From the NCBI GenBank assembly GCA_937965895.1, contig CALCKS010000125.1, positions 1 through 52,731 on the forward strand: a stretch of 52,731 nt of DNA, read 5' to 3'. Shown here one piece after another: positions 7,898 through 14,464 of this stretch. The DNA comes from an uncultured Campylobacter sp. (GTDB taxonomy: Bacteria > Campylobacterota > Campylobacteria > Campylobacterales > Campylobacteraceae). Positions within the stretch are counted from its first letter, which is position 1. The number at the start of each line of letters is the position of its first letter. Under the pieces are notes generated by a model. The model searched no databases and was not told the origin of the DNA. It was given only the letters and a program-made list of their open reading frames with translations. The translations under genes were made by a program, and so were the position numbers.

Positions 7898-8501
7898 TTT
7901 TTATTCTCTCGTAATCTTTCGTCATCGCGTCTAGATGGATGCCGCCTAGATAGTATTTCACGCCGAATTTCCCGCTATCTACGTCGGTTAGCTCCTGATA
8001 TACGCCACCTTTTAGCACCATTTTTATCGGCACGCTCTCGAGTCTCTCGTATTTTATATCCTCTAAAATTTGCGCCGAAAGCTTGTCGTTTGTCTTTATA
8101 TCGTTTGAGATAAAGTAAAAGGCGCTATATTTTTGCGCGAAATTTTCTACTACGTACTCGTTCGTGACGTTTTCAAAGTGCGTTAGCCCCACGATCGTAA
8201 AGTCGTTTAGGTTGTCGATCTGAAATTTGGTGAGATCGGGCGCTTCTTTTTGGCACGGCGGACAAAACGTGCCGAATATATCAAACATCAAAATTTTATC
8301 CTCATCGCCTTTGATAACAAAGCCGCCCTCGACGCGCTTTAGCGTGAGATCTTTGCCAAACACGCTCTTTAGCGCGATCTCCTCGCCCGTTTTATAGCCC
8401 TCTATCTTTACGGGAGCCTTCGCCGTCTCATCCTCGCCGCAGCCTGCTAAAAATATCGCGCAGGTCAAAGCCGCCAAAATCGCCTTTATGTTTTTTTTCA
8501 T
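7887..8501 (-). CDS. Thioredoxin-like lipoprotein (TlpA/ResA type)
   Basis: 204 residues. The N-terminus is a lipoprotein signal with lipobox LAGC and lipidation Cys21. A thioredoxin fold follows with active site C80-P-P-C83 in the context FGTFCPPCQKEAP. This is an exported disulphide oxidoreductase anchored at a membrane and facing the periplasm. Possible roles are cytochrome c maturation or thiol reduction. I recall a matching periplasmic thioredoxin (Cj1106) at this place in C. jejuni. The substrate cannot be told from sequence. It lies 1 base after the tautomerase gene and overlaps clpS. Confidence 0.85.
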   Translation of the reverse strand: MKKNIKAILAALTCAIFLAGCGEDETAKAPVKIEGYKTGEEIALKSVFGKDLTLKRVEGGFVIKGDEDKILMFDIFGTFCPPCQKEAPDLTKFQIDNLNDFTIVGLTHFENVTNEYVVENFAQKYSAFYFISNDIKTNDKLSAQILEDIKYERLESVPIKMVLKGGVYQELTDVDSGKFGVKYYLGGIHLDAMTKDYERIKNAR

Positions 8502-8502
8502 A

Positions 8503-8715
8503 TTATTTTCCTTGTTTTGATCTTAGCTCGGTTATGCTTTCGCCGCCAAATCCGTAGTCGTCGGTGCTGACTTCTTCTATCACGACGACGGTTCTACTCG
8601 CGTCGCGCTTTAGCGTATCGCCCAGTAGTTTCGTTACGCCGGCTATGAGCGCACGCTTTTGCTCGGCGCTTACGGTGTCTTTTTCTTTTGTGATTTTTAT
8701 ATTTACGTACGGCAC
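8503..8715 (-). CDS. 4-oxalocrotonate tautomerase-like protein (DmpI family)
   Basis: 70 residues, the size of 4-oxalocrotonate tautomerase subunits. The protein starts M-P-Y, so removal of Met exposes the catalytic Pro1. An Arg of the RTVVVIEEV strand region is in the expected place. H. pylori and C. jejuni have a DmpI-like protein of unknown physiological substrate, and the same caution applies here. It is 9 bases downstream of smpB in the same operon. Confidence 0.85.
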   Translation of the reverse strand: MPYVNIKITKEKDTVSAEQKRALIAGVTKLLGDTLKRDASRTVVVIEEVSTDDYGFGGESITELRSKQGK

Positions 8716-8724
8716 GTTGTTTCC

Positions 8725-9180
8725 TTAGACGTATTTTTTCATCGCCGCACGCGCCTCTTTGTCGGCTTCTTTACGTTTTATCGTCTCGCGCTTATCGTGC
8801 AAATTTTTACCTTTTGCCAGTGCAACCCGTGCCTTTACGATGTTTTTATCGTTTAGATAGAGCGCTAGAACGACTAGCGTGAGGCCATCTTGCGTGACTT
8901 GACCGAAAATTTTATCTATCTGCTTGCGGTGCATCAGTAGCTTTCTCGGAGCCCGCTCGTCGGGACGAAACGCCGAGTGCGTCGTATTTAGGTGGCTGAT
9001 GTGCGCGTTTAGTAAAAACAGCTCGCCCTTTATCACGCGCGCAAAGCTATCTTTTAGATTGGCTCGGCCCGCCCGCAGAGCCTTTACCTCGCTACCCTTT
9101 AGCACGATGCCCGCCTCGAAGGTTTCGATGATGCTAAAGTCAAACAGCGCCTTTTTATTTTTGGCTAAATCCTTACCCAT
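8725..9180 (-). CDS. smpB: SsrA-binding protein SmpB
   Basis: 151 residues. SmpB binds tmRNA and places it in the A site of stalled ribosomes for trans-translation. The OB-fold motifs are intact: NKKALFDFSIIETFEAGIVL, GSEVKALRAGRANLKDSF, NAHISHL, and the basic C-terminal tail (KNLHDKRETIKRKEADKE) that enters the mRNA channel. The gene follows ispE by 11 bases. The tmRNA gene itself is not in the window. Confidence 0.96.
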   Translation of the reverse strand: MGKDLAKNKKALFDFSIIETFEAGIVLKGSEVKALRAGRANLKDSFARVIKGELFLLNAHISHLNTTHSAFRPDERAPRKLLMHRKQIDKIFGQVTQDGLTLVVLALYLNDKNIVKARVALAKGKNLHDKRETIKRKEADKEARAAMKKYV

Positions 9181-9191
9181 TTTTTACCTTT

Positions 9192-9935
9192 TTATTTTAA
9201 GAAAAACACGCTCGCGCCGCTACCGCTTAGGAAAAAATCCCTAAATTCATCCATCTGCGGGTAAATTTTAAAACACGGCGCAAAAAGATCGTTTAGTTTG
9301 CGATTTTCGTATCGCTCTAGCAGCTGCGCAGTCGTCATCTCGCGCATGTTTGCCGCCAAATTTACGTCGATACTATCCATAAAATTTGCCCTAAATTCGC
9401 CGTAAACCGCAGGCGTCGAGCAAAAGACGTCGGGAGTTAAAATTTCTACCTCTGGCACTTCGTCGTTAAACTCGCTTATTATCTCGCCGATACCGCCGAC
9501 GTTTGCCGCCTCAAATCCGCTAGCAAAAAACGCCACGTCCGCTCCGATATTCGCGCCTATTTTCATCAAATTTTCGCGAGTTAGTTTTAAATTTAACTCC
9601 TCGTTCGCCATCTTTAAAAACGTAGCTGCATTTGAGCTGCCTCCGCCAAGGCCCGCGCCTAGCGGTATTTGCTTTTTTATCACGATTTTATGCGAGGCGA
9701 AAAACTCGTCCAGCTCGTTTTTAAAGCCTGCTTTTTCTAGCTCAAATTTAGCCTTTAAAACGATATTATTTTCGATATTTTCGTTATCGCACTCAAGCGC
9801 AAAGCCGTCCGCTTTTTCAAAGAAAATTTCGTCATACATCTCGCGCCGCAAAACAAAGCGAGAGACGATCTCGTGGTAGTTGCCGCGAGTGCCGACGATC
9901 TTTAAAAAGGAGTTGATTTTCGCGTAGCTTTTCAT
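9192..9935 (-). CDS. ispE: 4-diphosphocytidyl-2-C-methyl-D-erythritol kinase
   Basis: 247 residues, shorter than E. coli IspE (about 283), as is usual in this class. It phosphorylates CDP-methylerythritol in the MEP isoprenoid pathway. The N-terminal SYAKINSFLK motif and the GHMP-kinase ATP loop IPLGAGLGGGSSNAATFLK are clear, and the C-terminal GSGASVF motif is present. Its ATG shares one base with the csrA stop (TAATG), which implies coupled translation. Confidence 0.94.
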   Translation of the reverse strand: MKSYAKINSFLKIVGTRGNYHEIVSRFVLRREMYDEIFFEKADGFALECDNENIENNIVLKAKFELEKAGFKNELDEFFASHKIVIKKQIPLGAGLGGGSSNAATFLKMANEELNLKLTRENLMKIGANIGADVAFFASGFEAANVGGIGEIISEFNDEVPEVEILTPDVFCSTPAVYGEFRANFMDSIDVNLAANMREMTTAQLLERYENRKLNDLFAPCFKIYPQMDEFRDFFLSGSGASVFFLK

Positions 9936-10165
9936 TATTTTACGATTTTATCGCTCAACTCTTTTAGGCTCGCTTCGCCCGCGCCGTTTAGGGCTTGTTT
10001 GTTTTCTGCCGCTACGTCTTCTACTAGCTCCGAGCGCAGGATCATCATATTTTTAGGCGCGTCGATGCCGATTTTAACGCCGCCTTTTGAGATGCCTACA
10101 ACCGTGATTTTGATATCGTTTCCTAGCATTATGCTTTCGTCTTCTTTTCTTGCGAGTATTAGCAT
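9935..10165 (-). CDS. csrA: Carbon storage regulator CsrA
   Basis: 76 residues. CsrA is a dimeric RNA-binding protein that blocks translation at GGA-containing leaders. In Campylobacter it controls flagellin synthesis with its antagonist FliW. The N-terminus MLILARKEDESIMLGNDIKI and the strand with GVKIGIDAPK are typical. A C-terminal extension of roughly 15 residues beyond E. coli CsrA is typical of the class. It overlaps truB by 7 bases and ispE by 1. FliW is not in the window. Confidence 0.95.
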   Translation of the reverse strand: MLILARKEDESIMLGNDIKITVVGISKGGVKIGIDAPKNMMILRSELVEDVAAENKQALNGAGEASLKELSDKIVK

Positions 10166-10980
10166 TTTTCGACCTTATTTAGTTTATATGTTACGGTTTC
10201 GTCTTTGATTTCAATGATACTAAAAAATTCATCAAAGTTTATTAAATATAGCCCCTCGGCGCTAAATTTTAGCTTTGCGGTGTCCAGTTTTTTGCCCAGC
10301 ATCACGTCTGCGGGGTCGCCTATATATTCGTTTCGCGGCAATGAGATAAAATCAAGCGGATTTAAAAACCGCTCGTTTTCGTAAACAAATTTGCCTTCGC
10401 TTACGCGCTTTAATGCGCTTAGAGTTGCTTTTACGCCAAGCTTGCCGGCTAAAATTTGAGCGTAAGAGCGCACGTACGAGCCCTCGCTAACGCTAATGCG
10501 AAAGCTCAAAAACGGATGCATATACGCAGTCAAATTTACGTCAAAAACGCTCATCGTTTGACTTTTTAGCTCAAACCCTTCGCCCGCTCTTGCTAGCTCA
10601 TAGGCGCGCTTGCCGTCCACGTGTTTGGCGCTAAATTTGGGCGGCACGTAGGCGATCTCGCCTTTTAGCTCGCCTAGCGCCACTTTTACGTCCGCTAAAT
10701 TTAACGGCGGGCAAAGCCGGATTTCCCCGATATTTTCGTTGTCTAGGCTAGCGCTCGTCGCACCCAGCCACATGGTTGCTTCATAGATTTTGGGCGTTTT
10801 ATCTATGTAGTTAAAAAGCCGCGTGTGATTGCCTAGAGCCACAATCAGGCAGCCGCTAGCAAAGGGATCAAGCGTGCCCGAAAAGCCAGCTTTTTTGACG
10901 CCGTATTTGCGCTTTAGCCTGCTTAAAAAATGATTTGAGCTGATGCCTGCTGGCTTGTTTGCGACGAAAAGTGCGTTCAT
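10159..10980 (-). CDS. truB: tRNA pseudouridine(55) synthase TruB
   Basis: 273 residues. It makes pseudouridine 55 in the T loop of tRNAs. Family motifs: NKPAGISSNHFL, AGFSGTLDPFASGCL with catalytic Asp38, and the later GSYVRSYAQ stretch. It is the first gene of the run truB-csrA-ispE-smpB-(tautomerase)-(tlpA-like)-clpS-clpA-aat, whose spacings are almost all below 20 bases. The promoter probably lies in the 136-base gap after uvrD, but I see no confident -10. Confidence 0.94.
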   Translation of the reverse strand: MNALFVANKPAGISSNHFLSRLKRKYGVKKAGFSGTLDPFASGCLIVALGNHTRLFNYIDKTPKIYEATMWLGATSASLDNENIGEIRLCPPLNLADVKVALGELKGEIAYVPPKFSAKHVDGKRAYELARAGEGFELKSQTMSVFDVNLTAYMHPFLSFRISVSEGSYVRSYAQILAGKLGVKATLSALKRVSEGKFVYENERFLNPLDFISLPRNEYIGDPADVMLGKKLDTAKLKFSAEGLYLINFDEFFSIIEIKDETVTYKLNKVEKC

Positions 10981-11024
10981 TTAAATTTGCCCTTTGGAGG
11001 CTGTATTAAATTTACGGCATTTTT

Positions 11025-11052
11025 CAAATTTGAGCCTCGAGCCTCAAATTTG
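11025..11052. repeat. Inverted repeat CAAATTTGAG / CTCAAATTTG between uvrD and truB
   Basis: Two perfect 10-base arms (11025-11034 and 11043-11052) flank the 8-base centre CCTCGAGC. The site lies downstream of the uvrD stop and upstream of the truB start, both minus strand. It could weakly terminate uvrD transcription. The whole 10981-11116 spacer is made largely of AAATTT-containing words. No long U-tract follows, so the terminator role is uncertain. Confidence 0.5.
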
Positions 11053-11116
11053 AGCGCATAAATTTGATCAAATTTAACGCCGAATTTGGCGCGACTAGCC
11101 TCAAATTTGCCCATTT

Positions 11117-13201
11117 TTACACCGCTTTTTCGACGAAGCTAGACATTATCTCGCGGCTGATTCCGCCGAAATTTATCGTTAGTTTTAGCTCTTTTTTGAT
11201 CTTCGTCACCGCCGTCACGCGCCCGATACCGAAAATTTTATGCTTGACGAGGTCGCCTTTTTTGTATTCGCCGGCGGTCTGCGTTTGCGTCTGGATGATG
11301 AGGCTACCGCTACAAACGCCTGCTTCGCTTAAAAATCTGCTCTTTTCCAGCCTCGTTCGCTGGCCTTTGTAAAAGCGCGAATTTACAAAGCTTAGCGTCA
11401 GGGTTTTTTTGGCGCGGGTGATGGCGACGTAGGCTAGGCGTCGCTCCTCCTCAATGTCGCTGCCGTCGCCCAGCAGTGGGAAGAACCCCTCCTCAAGCCC
11501 GATCACGAAAAGGTGCTCGAACTCAAGCCCCTTGCTAGCGTGGATACTCATGATCGAGATCGCCTCGCCGCCGATATTATCCTGCTCGCTTTGTAGCGCG
11601 ATCTCGTTTAAAAACTCCTCGATAGAAAAGCTTGGATTTTGCTTGATTTGATCTTTGATCGTAGCGTAAAACTCGTCGATGTTTGCCACGCGCTCGGCGC
11701 CGTCGGGCAAGCTCTCGTAGTATTTTTTGATGCCGAATTTCGCTTCTAGTTTATCCACTAGCTCGTACGGCGAGTCGCACTCTTTTAGCTCTCTTAAATT
11801 TGACGCAAATTCGCCGAGGCTCGAGACGATTTTTTTGCTTAGATCTTTGTCGTTTTCGTCCAGGCTAGATATCGCTTCAAATAGCGAAAGCTTATGCTCG
11901 AAGGCGATTTTTTCGATCTTTGCGAGGCTTACTTTACCTAGGCCGCGCTTTGGGCGGTTGATGACGCGCTTTAGCGAGAAGTCGTCGTTTTCGTTTGCGA
12001 CTAGCCTTAGGTAGCTGATGACGTCTTTGACCTCGGCGCGCTCGTAGAATTTAACTCCGCCGACCATCTTATACGGGATTTTTTCCTTGGTTAGGCCTTC
12101 TTCGAGCGAGCGGGAAAGGGCGTTTATACGGTATAAAATCGCGATATCGCTAGCCTGCGCGCCGCTATCAAGCAGCTTTTTGATACGTTTGGCTACCTTT
12201 AGGCTCTCCATCGTTTCGTCGTCTGATTCCATTAGCGCCACGTCCTCGCCGCCTTCTTTGGTGCTTTTTAGTTCTTTGCCGAGGCGGTTTCTATTGTGAT
12301 CGATGAGCTCGTTTGCCGCGCGTAAAATTTGACTCGTCGAGCGGTAGTTTTGCTCTAGTCTTATGACTTTGGCGTCTTTAAACTGATCTTTAAAATTTAA
12401 TATATTTTCGATTCTTGCGCCGCGCCAGCCGTAGATACTCTGGTCGTCGTCGCCCACGACCGCGATATTTTCGTGCGTTAGACAGAGCTTGCGCAGGAGC
12501 TTGTACTGCAAGTCGTTGGTGTCTTGATACTCGTCCACCATCACGTAGGAGTATCGCTGCGAGATTTCGCGAGCTAGTGCTTCGTCCTCGTCTAAAATTT
12601 TATAGCTAAGGCAGAGCAGGTCATCAAAATCCACGAGATTATTGGCTGCCAGATACTCCTCGTAGAGTTTGTAGATATTTGCCAGCTTTGCGTGGTAGCC
12701 GTCTTTGAAATTGTGTCCGTTTGCAAACATGCCACCATGATTTAACACCTCTTCTACGCTTAGAAGCGAGTTTTTAAGATTTGAGATCTCGCTAGCTAGC
12801 ACCGAGGTCGGGATGTTGCCCTCAAAGCCTTTTAAAATGCGTTTTTTATCGTCGGTATCGATGATGACGAAGTTGTTTTTGCGCTTTAGTCGGTCGATAT
12901 AAAATTTCAAAAACAAAAGCCCGAATTTGTGAAAAGTGCAAAGCAGCGGAGTGAAATTTTTACCTGCGTCGCCCAGCATTTTTAGCGCGCGGGTTCGCAT
13001 TTCGCTTGCGGCTTTGTTGGTGAAGGTTAGCGTTAGGGTATTTGACGGCGGGATGCCTAGCTCGCTTATGAGATAAGCTAGGCGAGTGGTGATGGTTTTG
13101 GTTTTTCCGCTACCGGCCCCGGCTAAAATCAGCATCGCTCCGTCGGTGTGCGAGGCTGCCTCGCGCTGGCTTTCGTTCAGTTCGTCTAGTAAATCGGGCA
13201 T
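11117..13201 (-). CDS. uvrD: UvrD/Rep/PcrA-family DNA helicase
   Basis: 694 residues, superfamily 1A 3'-5' helicase acting in DNA repair and clearing of replication forks. Motifs: Walker A A27-GAGSGK33-T, Ia TFTNKAA, II VMVDEYQDTN, III GDDDQSIYGWRGA, IV RLEQNYRS, V and VI in SIHASKGLEFEHLFV and RLAYVAITRAK. A PcrA-like C-terminal domain ends the protein (GDLVKHKIFGIGRV). Helicobacter/Campylobacter usually carry one such gene, called uvrD, rep or pcrA. It is divergent from the LysR gene. Confidence 0.93.
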   Translation of the reverse strand: MPDLLDELNESQREAASHTDGAMLILAGAGSGKTKTITTRLAYLISELGIPPSNTLTLTFTNKAASEMRTRALKMLGDAGKNFTPLLCTFHKFGLLFLKFYIDRLKRKNNFVIIDTDDKKRILKGFEGNIPTSVLASEISNLKNSLLSVEEVLNHGGMFANGHNFKDGYHAKLANIYKLYEEYLAANNLVDFDDLLCLSYKILDEDEALAREISQRYSYVMVDEYQDTNDLQYKLLRKLCLTHENIAVVGDDDQSIYGWRGARIENILNFKDQFKDAKVIRLEQNYRSTSQILRAANELIDHNRNRLGKELKSTKEGGEDVALMESDDETMESLKVAKRIKKLLDSGAQASDIAILYRINALSRSLEEGLTKEKIPYKMVGGVKFYERAEVKDVISYLRLVANENDDFSLKRVINRPKRGLGKVSLAKIEKIAFEHKLSLFEAISSLDENDKDLSKKIVSSLGEFASNLRELKECDSPYELVDKLEAKFGIKKYYESLPDGAERVANIDEFYATIKDQIKQNPSFSIEEFLNEIALQSEQDNIGGEAISIMSIHASKGLEFEHLFVIGLEEGFFPLLGDGSDIEEERRLAYVAITRAKKTLTLSFVNSRFYKGQRTRLEKSRFLSEAGVCSGSLIIQTQTQTAGEYKKGDLVKHKIFGIGRVTAVTKIKKELKLTINFGGISREIMSSFVEKAV

Positions 13202-13303
13202 TAAAATTCCTGCTTTATTTATTAAAATGATTAAATTCTAACAAAATAAGCTTAAAAATCGCCGCTGATTTAAATTTGGGTCTGATTAAGAGCGTTTTCA
13301 GAT

Positions 13304-13337
13304 ATAAATCAATACAATATTAAAAATATGATTTTAT
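13304..13337. promoter_or_regulatory. Possible LysR operator upstream of the regulator gene
   Basis: ATAAATCA (13304-13311) and TGATTTTAT (13329-13337) form an imperfect spaced inverted repeat in the uvrD/LysR divergent gap. LysR proteins commonly bind AT-rich interrupted dyads close to their own promoter. This is inference from position and symmetry only. Confidence 0.3.
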
Positions 13338-13365
13338 AAGCTGATATAATAATAAGGAGTCCGAC

Positions 13366-14238
13366 ATGATCAATGATTTTAGTAAATTTTATACCTTTAT
13401 GGAGATAGTGAAAGAAAGAAGCTTCTCAAAAGCCTCAAGGGCTCTAGGTATCTCGCAGCCCGCAGTTACTTTGCAGATGAAAAAGCTCGAGGAGATGCTG
13501 CAAACAACGCTAATAATGCGTAAGAAAAACGGCATCGTCCTAACTCACGAGGGCGAGAAATTTTATAAACTCTGTACTCAGTTTGAAAGCGCTATGTTTC
13601 GCTTTAAAGACGAGCTGGCGCACATAAAAACCGATAAAGTACCGCTAGTAATCGCAACCACCCAGCTCATCGCCGAGGCGGTCATCTCGATACTGCTGGA
13701 TAAAATCTCGCAAAGCGTAGGTAGCGAGCTAGATATCAGGATAAAAGAGCAAAACGAGCTCATAAACTACCTAAAAGACCGCCGCAGCGACATCGCCATC
13801 ATCCTGGAGCAGTCGCTTGATAGCAGCTTGCTCGTTAAAAAGCTATTTGACTACGAGCTGATTTTAGTTTCTAATAAAAAAATCGCCGAAAGCGTGAAGC
13901 CTGAAGAGCTTATTAAGTTTAAATTTATCAAAGATAGGACGCGAACTTATCTCGATGATATTTTGCATAAGCACGGCGTGGACGCGCATGCGCTTGACGT
14001 GGCGTATTCGCTAGACGGTTCGATAATGGTCTGTCGCGCGCTCGCGTCAAACCATGCCGATACGTACGTGGCGTTTTTACCGAGATTTTTGATCGAAAAC
14101 GAGCTAAAAAACGGCAGGCTGTTTGAGATAAACATCTCTAAATTTAAGCTCACTCGCTCGGTTTATGCCGCTGCGTTAAAAGAAAACGAGGAAGCGCTGC
14201 AAAAATTTCTAAAGATCAAGACGAGCTTTAATTTTTAA
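13366..14238 (+). CDS. LysR-family transcriptional regulator
   Basis: 290 residues. Residues 1-60 hold the winged helix-turn-helix (FSKASRALGISQPAVTLQMKKLEE). The rest is a periplasmic-binding-protein-like effector domain. AAGGAG lies 6 bases before the ATG. It stands alone between uvrD and a TonB-dependent receptor gene on the opposite strand. The effector and targets are unknown. Autoregulation and control of the neighbouring receptor are possible by position only. Codon use resembles the neighbours. Confidence 0.9.
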   Translation: MINDFSKFYTFMEIVKERSFSKASRALGISQPAVTLQMKKLEEMLQTTLIMRKKNGIVLTHEGEKFYKLCTQFESAMFRFKDELAHIKTDKVPLVIATTQLIAEAVISILLDKISQSVGSELDIRIKEQNELINYLKDRRSDIAIILEQSLDSSLLVKKLFDYELILVSNKKIAESVKPEELIKFKFIKDRTRTYLDDILHKHGVDAHALDVAYSLDGSIMVCRALASNHADTYVAFLPRFLIENELKNGRLFEINISKFKLTRSVYAAALKENEEALQKFLKIKTSFNF

Positions 14239-14251
14239 TCCGCTTTAGCGT

Positions 14252-14292
14252 ACGCGCCAAATTTTGATTAAATTTAGCCTTTTTCGGCGCGT
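14252..14292 (+). terminator. Weak hairpin after the LysR gene
   Basis: ACGCGCC (14252-14258) pairs perfectly with GGCGCGT (14286-14292) around a long 27-base loop that includes TTTTT. It begins 13 bases after the stop codon. The long loop and lack of a U-tract after the stem make it a doubtful terminator. Confidence 0.3.
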
Positions 14293-14430
14293 AAATTTAA
14301 ATACTCTTGCGAAAATTTGGCGCAAAATATCCTTGCCGAACCTGGAGATGATCTTGGTTTGGCGATTTTATAACTTCCAAATTTACAGTCAAATTTAAAA
14401 TTAAAAAATTAAGTAAGCGTGAAAAGAAAA

Positions 14431-14450
14431 AGACGGGCAAGAGCCCGTCT
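14431..14450 (-). terminator. Intrinsic terminator of the TonB-dependent receptor gene
   Basis: On the minus strand AGACGGGC-TCTT-GCCCGTCT is followed by TTTTCTTTTC. This is a perfect 8-base GC-rich stem with a 4-base loop and a U-rich tail, 14 bases after the stop codon. Confidence 0.88.
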
Positions 14451-14464
14451 GAATAAAATGCGGT

